From NCBI GenBank assembly GCA_003508835.1, contig PUFA01000072.1, positions 4,314,501 through 4,378,500 of the forward strand: 64,000 nt of DNA, read 5' to 3'. Below are positions 54,727 through 64,000 of the stretch, in pieces. Origin of the DNA: Eonycteris spelaea (lineage: Eukaryota > Chordata > Mammalia > Chiroptera > Pteropodidae). Below the pieces are notes generated by a model. That model saw only the letters and a program-made list of their open reading frames with translations. It made no database searches and was not told the DNA's origin. The position numbers were made by a program, and so were the translations under genes. Each line of letters begins with the position of its first letter. The stretch's first letter is position 1.

Positions 54727-57600
54727 CTAGTAAAGCAGAGAGGGCGGGGTGGGGAATAAAACCACCTGCTTCCACACAGTCAAGCACATAACATTTTTAA
54801 TTGCAAAAATGAAGAGACGGATGTTTCAGTCTCAGGTTAGGTGGAGTTAAGCATATTCCAAGCTGTCTCTCCTACCTGGACAGAGCACATGGAACAGCAA
54901 TTTGAAGGTGAAACAAGAGGTAACCAGAATTATAATTACCACCCAACAGTGAGTTTGCCACTTTTTCACTGCTAAAAAACAATGACAAAGACCAGAAATA
55001 AGGGTGCGAAATTTTTTTTAAAAAAGGTTTTTAAGTTACACTCCATTGCTGCACAACATAACTGGGGATGCATTAAGTTTGTTGAACAGCTTTAAATAAT
55101 TAATTTTTAAGTGTCTGATATCTTTAAAGAATTAATCAAGTATTTCACTTCCCTAGTTTCCTAGATAAAAATAATTCATATTAAATCTAATAAATTGCAA
55201 GAAAATTGAAAGCCCACTTAAAAAAAGACTACACATTACATAATACAAAATTCAATATCAGGCTGTGCTATTGTGCTACAACAGTAGAGTTAAGTAATTG
55301 AAACAGAGAATATATGGTCCACAAAACCTAAAATATTTACTGTCTAATCTTTACAGAAAAAGTGTGCTGACCCCTTTATGGATCAAAGGAAGAGGAAAAG
55401 TGGCACATTCATTTAACATTTACTGAGGGATTTATGTACCAACATAATGAAAAATAATAATGTTAGACATTGTCACTGACTCTGCAGATAGATAAAATTT
55501 AATATAATGTGATAAGTGCAACTGAGGGAAAGAGCTTGGGAAGGAATGGAATGGAAATTCCCTGCAGAGGGAAAAAGGAGTGGAAAAGCTAGACACCCAA
55601 AAGGGCTTAACTTGCATAAAGAACAGGGATACCTATGATATGGCAGAGGCACAGGCAACGTGCTTTGGGGCTAAGGGTGCAGATATATGCTCTGGATGAC
55701 ACTGTAAAGACAGGCAATGGAAATGGGTTGTGAAATACCTTGCATACAAAATTAAACACCTTTATTTTGTGCACCCATATACAGCACCCTGTATTTCCTC
55801 TTCTGGGCTTTTCACAGCTCAGCATGGCTGTTTAATTGCCTGGTAATCGTATATTTCACTAGTCCATTCATTCTCTCAATCCCCAAATCTCCAAAGTGTC
55901 TACCCACAGCATCGTCCTCAAATTATGACCTGATTCCCACTTGGGAAAACTGAAGAAGCTATCGTAAATTTCCAAAAAAAAAAAAAAAAAAAAAATGTTC
56001 CACTATCCTTTCTATCCACCTACCTACAGCTGTGCTTAAGGTAATGTTATATATTCCAACAACATGCTTTCTTGGCTTCTGAGTCATAAAAGTTTAAATG
56101 GACTCTGGTAGTAACGATACCTTTAAGATTTCTTGGAAGAAAGGGTTAAGAACATATTTGGCAGATGACTTGAAAGAAATCCTGCCCAGCTATATCACTG
56201 GCTTCTCAATAAAAGCACTATAAAATCAAGTCTTTTAACAGGGGATCAATTATAAATGCTCTCTTCTCTAGTATTTTAAAATTTACTGAAGGTAATGAAA
56301 TAATAAAACAATACTAATTGTCAATATGATTTAACTTAAATTTTATGACAGTATTTCTCCCTGAATGGAAAAATAATGACACCATGGTACCCACATAAGT
56401 TATCCAGTACCTCTTCTCATATGTAACAGGATCCTAAAATCTTGTGCGCAAAACTATTTTTAATCCAATTAATTCACACACTAGGTAACTAAAGGTTACC
56501 ATTTAGTAGAAAATTACAAAATTCTCATAAAAGGTCATCCTCTCAATTAAACTCAAGGGCAGAGATTATAAATTTATTCATGTTGGTATTCTTGGCACAC
56601 AGTTTACTATCTGGAATATAAAAGACATTCAAATAAATATAGAATGTACAAATAAATTTGCTTTTAACCTGAAGATTCCCCTATACTAAACCCTGTTTGG
56701 AGGAAAATACATTTAAACAGCACATATTCAAGGATTAATGCCTTGTTAGTCTGATTTCAACCCAAGAGCACGAAGTGCCCTATTAATGTTCTCTTATATG
56801 GAGTCTTTCCTAAATATATGTAATATTGATTTCTGGGCAGACACAAAACATAAAGCACCAGAATTGAGTCTGCATCCCTGGGCTGGAATCTCAGCTCTAC
56901 CTATTTGCTAGCTGAGACATTCATAAGTAAATAAACCTCCCTTTGCGACCCATTTTCCACACCTGCCCAACTAGAATAACACCTCCAACCTCATAGGATT
57001 CCTGTCATGATTAAATGAGATAATTCTGAGCCTGGCTCACAGTTGGCAATTCAACATATACCTATCCCTTTCCTTCCCTTCTGTTCTTTCAAAATGTTCT
57101 TGATAGAAAGTAAATGTGATTATCTTCATTCTTTAAAACTTATCTATTCCATTTTTTAATTTTTTTAAAAATAACCTCCCTTCAGTAGGATGTGATTGTG
57201 GAGGACTTCTAAAATTCTCGTAATGCTCTTTCCCTGAAGTTGGTTGTGGGTCCAAGACATTTGTTTATTTTATTTTTTAAACTATGTATGTTATGCTTTT
57301 TTCGTATACATACATTTTTGCACAATTAAAAAGGGAAAACAAAACCTCTCAACCTCAAATCATTTTTTATCCCACCAAATATATCACTTTTTTTTTCCTC
57401 CACAACTAACCTTCTTGAAAGAGAGGTCTGTATTTTCTGTCTCCACTTTCTTACTTCCCATTTTCTCCTCTACCTACACAAGGCTGGATGTCCTGGTCCC
57501 ACACTCTCCTCTCCCCGAGTCACTCCTCTGGCCAGCACTGATAAGGTCAACAATGACCACCCTGTCCTCATACAGTAGGCATCGTTGCACATTCAGAATG
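54727..57600 (-). other. ABCA5: ABCA5 intron 1, gene-proximal part
   Basis: AT-rich, with an A-run of about 22 at 55974-55995, a possible old L2-type stretch at 55480-55760, a MIR at 56.9 kb and another L2-like piece near 57,480-57,600. No coding or RNA gene seen. Confidence 0.45.
56860..57062 (+). repeat. MIR SINE
   Basis: CTGGGCTGGAATCTCAGCTC, CTAGCTGAGACATTCATAAG, ACCTCATAGGATTCCTGTCA and GATTAAATGAGATAAT: well-kept MIR on the plus strand. Confidence 0.7.
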
Positions 57601-57613
57601 TTCTCTTTTTTTC

Positions 57614-58290
57614 TTATTTTTTTTTTTATATTTAAAAAAGTTAGACATTTATACAATCCATGAAGTGATCTCCGGAGTACTCCAGCACCCATCTGGCACT
57701 GCACACAACTGTCACAATAATATATGACTATGTATCCTTTCCTATACTCTAAATCCCCATGACTGTTTTTAGCTACTAATTTGTACTTTGGAACAAATCA
57801 GTACAGCCACTCTGGAAAACAGTTTGGAGGTTCCTCAAAACAATAAAATAAAATTAGAACTACCTTTTGACCCAGCAATTGCACTGCTGGATATTTATCC
57901 ACAGAAAACCAAAACACTAATTTGTAAAGATCTACAGACCCCTATATTCACTGCAGTGCTATTCACAATAGCCAAGCCGTGGAAGCAACCTAAGTGCCCA
58001 TAAACAGACGACTGGATAAAGCAGTTACGGTTCATACATACAATGGAATATTACTCAGCTATTAAAAAAAAAGAAGGAATCCTACCATTTGCAACGACAT
58101 GGATGGACCCAGAAGGTAGCAGGCTGAGTGAAAGAAATCAGAGAAAGATAAATACCATATGATTTCACTTATATAAGGAACCTAAGGGACAAAAGAAATT
58201 AATAAACTAAACGAAAATACAGATGCAGAGAACTGGTGATTGCCAGAGGGGAGGGGGTTGAGGTCAGGGTAAAAAAGAAGTGCAAAGACT
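57614..58290 (-). mobile_element. L1 with 5' inversion in intron 1
   Basis: 57614-57786 is an L1 3' end in minus orientation: read on that strand it contains CAGTCATGGGGATTTAGAG, CAGATGGGTGCTGGAG and an A-rich tail. 57787-58290 is the adjoining upstream L1 segment in plus orientation: ACAGCCACTCTGGAAAACAG, GACCCAGCAATTGCACTGCT, ACGACATGGATGGACCC, TTGCCAGAGGGGAGGGG. In consensus order the plus piece leads into the minus piece at an AAAGTACAAA-like junction, so this is one element with its 5' part inverted (twin priming). Confidence 0.7.
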
Positions 58291-58992
58291 TATTTTTAAA
58301 TGAATATCTAAGCCTCGGCAGCCTGGGAGGAACTCTCTCTTTGAGCTATTATCGCCTCAAACAGAGAAGTGTCTCCAGCCTACCTGACTCTCACAGATGC
58401 TGAAATATTCTGGAGCTTTTCTTTTCGTGTTTTAGGAATTAGGATATTTCCCCCCCAAATCGTGTCACGCGATGCGCGCATTTTCACCTCTCCCAACCTC
58501 CCTTCCACCACGCACGCTAATGATCACAGCACGAAACTCCCCAAGGAATAACGAGCGCTAATGACCCAGCTCAGCTGTTCGGGAGGGAAACTGACTTCCA
58601 GAACATTTCTCTTGTCTCTAACGATGCCCTGATGATGGCAACGACCACGTCCAGCCAAACGCAGCCTCGCGGCCGACCCCTGGCGGGTCCTGGGTGCCGG
58701 GCGGGCTCCCTCCATCACCCTCGGCATCCGCACACCAACACCCTGAGCGCAGCAAACAGCATCCCAGACAGGGCACGCGGAAGACCGCGCTACCTGGCGC
58801 GCTGGAGGAACTATTCCAGGTGCCCCTTCGCTCCGCTGCTCGGCCTCCTTTCGAGGTCCGCTGCCCCCCACACCCCTGACCTGCCCGACACCCCGCAGGC
58901 CCTCCCTCTACAGCCACTCTGCGGCCGCCCCGGGCCGCCCTGCCCCGGCCACTCCACCCCCGCGCAGCGGCTGCCCTCGGCGCCCACCTCAC

Positions 58993-59320
58993 CTCAGGGT
59001 CGGGGCCGGGGCCGCAGAGCCGCCAGGCCGGGACGCGGACGGTCTGCGGAGTTCACGCAGATGACGGCGCTCCGAAACGGGTGTGGGCGCGCGCCCGCGC
59101 GCGGCCCCGGTGCTCGGCCCCGAGTGCTCCAGCGCCGCAGGGCAGGCAACGCTCCGGCGGGAAGAGCGCTCGGCTCGGGAAGCTGGGCTCTGTCTGCTGC
59201 GGACGCACCTGAGCGCGGGGCTCCCGGGGGACGGGGCCGCGGACGCGCGCGCTCCCGCCGCTTGGGCCCTCGCGTCCCGGCGCAGGCCGGGAGGGCGGCG
59301 CGCCCGCGAGCGGTGCGCAC
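58993..59320 (-). other. ABCA5: Probable non-coding exon 1 of ABCA5 (5' end undefined)
   Basis: The ATG exon has an acceptor just 5' of its start codon, so an upstream untranslated exon is required. On the minus strand the best donor in the CpG island is CTGAG|GTGAGG, ending the exon at 58993. Alternative donors are CAG|GTAGCG (exon end 58794) and CAG|GTGCG (59209). The upper limit is only a guess, set at the GC boxes. Confidence 0.4.
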
Positions 59321-59322
59321 CT

Positions 59323-59364
59323 GGGGGCGGGGCTCCGAGGGGGCGGGGCTCCGGGGGGCGGGGC
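59323..59364. promoter_or_regulatory. Three tandem Sp1-type GC boxes
   Basis: The motif GGGGGCGGGGC occurs three times, starting at 59323, 59339 and 59354, a spacing of 15-16 bp. This matches the Sp1/KLF consensus and lies inside the CpG island, upstream of ABCA5 in its direction of transcription. It is likely part of the core promoter; the transcription start itself cannot be fixed from sequence. Confidence 0.7.
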
Positions 59365-59391
59365 GAGCGGCGCGATCCGCGGCTCGGCTCC

Positions 59392-59408
59392 CGCGCGCGC
59401 ACGCGCGC
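59392..59408. repeat. Alternating CG run
   Basis: CGCGCGCGCACGCGCGC, strictly alternating pyrimidine-purine, just upstream of the GC boxes. Such runs can adopt Z-DNA; a similar but shorter one is at 59,086-59,102. Confidence 0.6.
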
Positions 59409-59640
59409 CAGGCCGCGGGGCTCTCGGAGTGGTGCGGGAGTGCGTCCGTCTCAGGTCCCGGGGCGCCTCCAGTCTGCCTCTGTGGGGACCCCCCACGACG
59501 CCCGGGACCCCACAACGCCCTGCTCTGAGGCTGGAACAAACGACTTGAAGTCTGGAGTTCAGGTGTGAGTGCGAACCCTGCCTCCTCCTACCGGCGGCCG
59601 TGGCCTGAGGCCCTCTCCACAGCTGCTTCCCCCGGCACAT

Positions 59641-61059
59641 GTAGTTTAAGAATCTGTTTTTTTCTGGTTCTCGGCTTTTGAATGTCCTCTCCCAGGACTG
59701 AGTTCTGATTCACTCCGGACCCCCTTCTTGCCGCCGCGGCGTCTGCGGCGCAGTGTCCTCGTTTTCATAACGCTGCCTCGGTCCCCCATCAGACGCCGAC
59801 CTAGGACTTCTGGACGTTGAGGATGCTTCTTCCTAGTTTCTGAAGTGTTCTCATGAAAATCTGGAAAAGGGGCAGATCCTGAATTTTCCAAACGGCCCGA
59901 GACACATGGCATTCGTGAGAGAGTTGTACCACACTTTTTTTGGCTAAAAGTAGAAACATTTGCGCTTTATTACCCAAAGTGGCCTAAATGGTGGTCAAAA
60001 GTTATCGTAAAGAAAAGTTCACACTAACATTACAGATTTTCTCTCCAGATTTCTGTATGGTCGCGTTTCTTTGCACAGTTCACTTTGAGGAATTTTTAAC
60101 TATTTAAAGAACGATTCTCTGTCTCCTCAAATTTAAGCCAAATCTCCCCAACAGTCACAATGCTAAGTTATACCAAAAAAAAAAATCAATGAATCAAGTC
60201 TTATTTAGCCTACCGAATGTGGAATGTGGATTCAAAGAGATTTGGTATACTCCATGATGATTAAAAATCTGGCAGTGGGCATTGGGTGAGGAAAATAGAC
60301 TGTCCTAGAAATTCTGCTGGAAAAATGAAGAAGGCAGGTAATGAAAACCATGATATATTTTTCCTCTTTTGAAATATCTAAAACATTTCAGTTATAAATT
60401 CGAAGAATGCATTCTTAATGGCCTAGAATTTGTGGGCAAATATATAGAGGTCAATGATAAACTTGGTAAAAATGTGTTCCTGAAATAAACATTCACCCCT
60501 ACTCTCCAATTACACTTCTGACTAGTAGCCTTAACCTGCTTTAACTTCAGAACTTTACTCCTCATTTCTACCACTATTCAAGGCATTTGTTTCCTGAGTT
60601 TCTCATCCTTGTAATGTTCTCTGTCAGTCACTCATTCTGTCTGCTTATGCTTCTACTCTTGCTCCAAGGTAACGTGACCAAAACCCAGTTGTTCTACAGA
60701 ACTCTTATCCCCCAAACAAAATGATCGCACTTTCGTCTCAACTGCCACATGCTATCATCTTGTTCATATCCTTTACTTCTGTACTGTCTCTTCCATTAAT
60801 CGTAAATAGTGTGGGATAAAGAGCTTTTTCTTATACCAACTTAAATTTGCACATCTTATGCATCGTAATGTGCTGTAAATGTTGATAGTACTACTGATGA
60901 GAAAACACAAGTGCAAGATTATGCAAATATTGTCATTGTTATCCCCAACTCGTTCAACAAAATCTACCCCCGAAAAAAGGAAGATTCTTCTTATGGAATG
61001 GATGAGAAAATTATAATGATAATGTGGTTTTGAGATAACAACAGAATACTAAAAAATTT
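59641..61059. other. 5' flank of ABCA5, nothing recognised
   Basis: Base composition falls back to AT-rich past the CpG island. No gene or repeat family could be named. Confidence 0.4.
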
Positions 61060-61311
61060 TTAATAAACAGACTGCACGGAGTAATGCATTGACTGTGACA
61101 TATTTAACTGTCTTTGAGCAGGATGCTCATCAGGTTGCATGTACCTTGTAAACAATTTAGCCAAGTAATCTCCATCTAAATCTCCATAGTTACCAGGTCC
61201 CGGTATTAAATAAGCATCTGCAGGCAAGATATGACTTTCCGAGCTTCTGTATATAGGAAATAGCAAACAAGCCATATTGCTTGTTGTCATGGTGGCAACC
61301 TGAATTCCCAT
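61060..61311 (-). other. Unidentified 83-codon open frame
   Basis: Opens MGIQVATMTTSNMACLL, has a polar Pro/Gly/Asp-rich middle (PGPGNYGDLDGDYLAK) and ends SQSMHYSVQSVY. Composition looks more protein-like than chance frames in AT-rich DNA, and GGGAATTCAG 10 nt 5' of the inner ATG could be an acceptor. No family recognised; it may be a chance frame, an exon or a retrocopy fragment. Confidence 0.2.
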
Positions 61312-61866
61312 ATCTCATTAATAGATTCCGAGACAAATGAATCACATGAGAATACATAGATCATAGAAGTCGTAGATTGATATTCAACAAGTTGCCTAGC
61401 TGAACAAAAGAAACGGTGAACCAGAATTTTGACAGTATTTAACATAGAGCAAGAATTAGGCTTGCTACCCTAAACACCAAGCTATATTACAAACTCCTGC
61501 TCGTGAACAATGGATTCTATTTGTATTGATTTTTAACTTGCTAGAGACCAAAGCCTCATTTAATGGATTTCTTCTGATAATTCAGCCAAAATTAAGAGCA
61601 AAATTTCTAAATTATTAGGGCAGTTTTCTTTCCTGATGTCATAGTAGGACATTAGTGCACGGTTATCAATACATCGACGATTCTATATACTATTTTTTAA
61701 ATTTATTATTATTAAACACTATTATTATTTGTTTTTAAACATTTTCCATTTCTACAAGCTAAAAAAAAAAGTGGCAAGGGAGTGATGTGGTTTCTAAATT
61801 AAGGGTTTAAATAAGGTATAATTTCAAAGAATTTCAAATTGGTACCTTTTTCTAGAACAAGGCAAG

Positions 61867-62091
61867 ATGATAAAGAAAAATGCAGCCTTGACTGAGAAAG
61901 TAGAAAAAAAACTTGCATCTTCAACAATAGAATTCCAAACTACCATCTCAAATGGGACTGAGATTGTTATTAAATTGCCTAGGGAAATGATTAATGAATC
62001 ACTGGTGGAGGGTTGGAGAAGGGAGGGACTTTTTAAGATAGTTTGTTTGGCTTTAATACTACTACTGTTGCTGTTATCTTTATTACATTAA
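61867..62091 (+). other. Unidentified 74-codon open frame with C-terminal membrane segment
   Basis: MIKKNAALTEKVEKKLASS, a polar middle (SNGTEIVIKLPREMINESL), then IVCLALILLLLLLSLLH at the very end, like a tail-anchored microprotein. An A stands at -3 of the ATG. Length is within chance for 64 kb, and no family is recognised. Confidence 0.2.
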
Positions 62092-63515
62092 AAGGAATTC
62101 CAAGTATTCTTTCTTTGTGTTTCTCCAAACAGAAAATTATTCAGGATTAATATTTGAAGAACATCTTGCCAAATATGTTTAAAAAGGAAACCAACAAGTG
62201 TATGTTGAGTGCCTAGTATTCTTGTTTAGCAAGAACCCCATCTTTGCAACTGAGCAGAAAAGGTAAAGAAATTAATTATTCTGAGAGACAAAAAACAATT
62301 AGCATTAAATGGAAGATAATATTTGTTCTACTTTCCATTGTTAAACTATGTGATGCAAACTATAAAGTAATATAGAGAAATCTTTGAAGGCTGGGTTACC
62401 AGATACCTTCAAGAGGAAAAGAAAGAGATTAAGTTTAACCATAGTGGAGAATATGTTAGAAGGCAGAGAAAAATAAGCCTGCATATGTTTTATGAACATA
62501 AAATTATCGATTTACCTAAGAGATTAATGCAAAGTCTAAAAAAGAGATTTGACTCTCTATGTGTGTTCCTTCCTGAGTCTGGAAAATAGACTTTAAAGTG
62601 GTAAATGTGAAACAACGTAGAAGGCGAACTGAACTCAAGATAGGTGAAGAGATAGTAACCAAAACACCTATCTGTTTCAAATAAGTTCGCGTATCTAGGC
62701 ACAAATTATATCCCACAGCTGTTTACAGGTAACCTGAGACCCAATGTTAAGTTCAGAGAAACCTGAAAAATTGAAAAAGATGATAGATCACCTGCTTTTA
62801 AAAAATGTTTAAAAGTAGACACTAAAAATTTTAGAACATAATTAAGTATTTTTTATAAACATTTGGAAGACAGTTTGGCGGTCACTAAGAACCAAACTAA
62901 CTAAAGAGAAGTCATATTATACTTTATACTTCTGTTTTGATTTGATCTTTGAGTTAAAATGAGAATTCTATAGTCATGATATAAATTAATTTCAGAAAAG
63001 CATTTAATTCAGTCTTTCAAGAGATTTGTAGATGAGACTCTAAAATAAGAGCTTGATATAATGAGGTAAGCTCAAAGTTAACTGGGTAATTGTAGCCAAA
63101 TTTTTATTTATGAATTGTCATAAATTATATGAAGATATAACGATCATTCTGGTCAAATCAGAGGATGAAACCAAACATATCACACAGAAAATATGGCTGA
63201 AGACAGAACCAGGAAACAAAACTATACTAAAAATTTGAGCTAAAATCTAAAGATAAAGTTTAACAGGAATATATGAAAATCCCTACATTTGTTCAAATTG
63301 AAAAAATAAAACAACAGAAGTACAAAACAGGATAGATTCTGGTTTAGCCATTGTAAAAAAACACTCAGAGGTTTCAGTGTCTGCCAAGATCAATGTGAGT
63401 TAATAATATATAATCAGGGAGCTTGTAGTGATACCTCTAACACTTCCATTTGAAAATACTGAGCCCATAAACACCTACTCCTTTTTTTCATTTGGGGAAT
63501 TCACTATGCCTCTGG
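62092..63515. other. 5' flank, nothing recognised
   Basis: AT-rich non-coding sequence upstream of ABCA5 with only short chance frames. Confidence 0.4.
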
Positions 63516-63998
63516 AATAGGCAGAATAATGACCGTGGTCCACTCGAAGATGTCCACATCCTTATCCCTGGAACCTGTGAATATGTAACTTCACAAGGAA
63601 AAAGGGGATTAAATTTGCTAACCTCTTGACCTTAACATAGAGAGATTATCCTGCCTTATCTGAGTGGGCCCAGTGGAATGCAAGGATCCTTAAAAGTAGA
63701 AGACAGAGGCAGAAGAGGACCTCAGTGATGCGATGTGAGAAGGACTCAACCCACCATTGCAGGCTGTGAAGATGGAGGAGGGAAGGCAGGTGGCCTCTGG
63801 AAGCTAAAAATGCAAGGGAACAAATTCTTCCCTAGAGCCTCCAGAGATAAATGCACCCCTGCCACATGTTGATTTTATCCCAGAGAGAACTGTGTTGGTC
63901 TTCCAACCTACAAAACCGTAAGATAATAAGTTAGTGTTGTTTTAAGTCACTGATACTGTAGTAATTTGTTAGAGAGCAACAGTAGAAAATAATACACC
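63516..63998 (+). mobile_element. MaLR-like LTR at the right edge
   Basis: AGGCAGAATAATGACCGTGG, AGATGTCCACATCCTTATCC, GAACCTGTGAATATGTAACT, GAGATTATCCTGCCTTATCT, then a GTTTTAAGTCACTGATACTG end: a common old mammalian LTR (MLT1/MaLR type), plus strand. Confidence 0.65.
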
Positions 63999-64000
63999 TC

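Larger units (their letters stand above)
58630..59640 (-). promoter_or_regulatory. ABCA5: CpG-island promoter of ABCA5
   Basis: A kilobase block very rich in G+C and CpG stands out sharply from the AT-rich flanks, just upstream of the 5' end of the gene. It contains GC boxes, runs of alternating CG and no TATA box that I can see, as expected of a broadly expressed housekeeping-type promoter. CpG-island promoters often fire in both directions, so a divergent plus-strand transcript is possible but not shown. The long ORFs that cross this block on both strands are products of the GC bias. Confidence 0.85.

Noticed and set aside
57244..57663. 139-codon plus-strand frame in intron 1
   Set aside because: Phe/Leu/Ser-rich translation of T-rich repeat and L2-like sequence running into the L1 tail; no protein character.
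58632..59640. Long open frames (up to 298 codons) on both strands of the CpG island
   Set aside because: They overlap each other in several frames, are rich in Arg, Ala, Pro and Gly, and follow from GC bias and few stop codons. No domain or homology is seen.
1..64000. CRISPR arrays, operons, phage or bacterial mobile systems
   Set aside because: No regularly spaced direct repeats; the introns, CpG island and SINEs/LINEs show this is mammalian nuclear DNA.

Overview
The window is mammalian nuclear DNA: AT-rich, intron-rich, full of MIR, L2, L1, MaLR/ERVL and hAT/Tigger remnants, with one CpG island. Almost all of it (about 6.5 to 59.3 kb) is one gene read on the minus strand, ABCA5, a full-size ABC-A subfamily transporter. 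I rebuilt it exon by exon from remembered knowledge of the family. There are 38 coding exons, each bounded by AG acceptors and GT donors (one GC donor). If two single missing bases are counted in, the lengths add up to 4929 nt, or 1642 residues plus stop, which is the length I know for human ABCA5. A non-coding exon 1 is inferred inside the CpG island at 58.6-59.6 kb.

The host is probably a bat, most likely a fruit bat (Pteropodidae). Intron 28 carries a SINE with a 5S rRNA-derived head, an A-rich tail and a perfect 9-bp target-site duplication, a type I remember as reported from fruit bats. Several L1 3' ends look like laurasiatherian/chiropteran ones. No carnivore, ruminant, pig, horse, primate or vesper-bat SINEs are visible. 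This is an inference; I cannot run a search.

Layout: 0-6.5 kb is the region 3' of ABCA5 (hAT, MaLR LTR, L1 end, Tigger element). 6.95-54.7 kb holds the coding exons, last to first. 54.7-59 kb is intron 1, with an L1 that has a 5' inversion. 58.6-59.6 kb is the CpG-island promoter with three evenly spaced GC boxes. 59.6-64 kb is 5' flank with no recognised gene, two unexplained small ORFs pointing away from each other, and a MaLR-like LTR.

The main anomaly is that the ABCA5 frame is broken twice, by single-base losses in exon 7 (about 46,914) and exon 26 (about 18,718). Each puts a stop codon at or next to the lesion, while the other 36 coding exons are intact and conserved. Either ABCA5 has been lost recently in this lineage or individual, or these are base-call errors in a draft assembly. 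Other notable items are a GC-AG intron, a 340-bp unidentified retroposed insert with a perfect 14-bp target duplication nested in an L1, an MLT2-like LTR inserted in a hAT element with its CTGCT duplication preserved, and a fragment of a tRNA-Gly 5' half. Most shorter open frames in the window are chance ORFs in introns or repeats.
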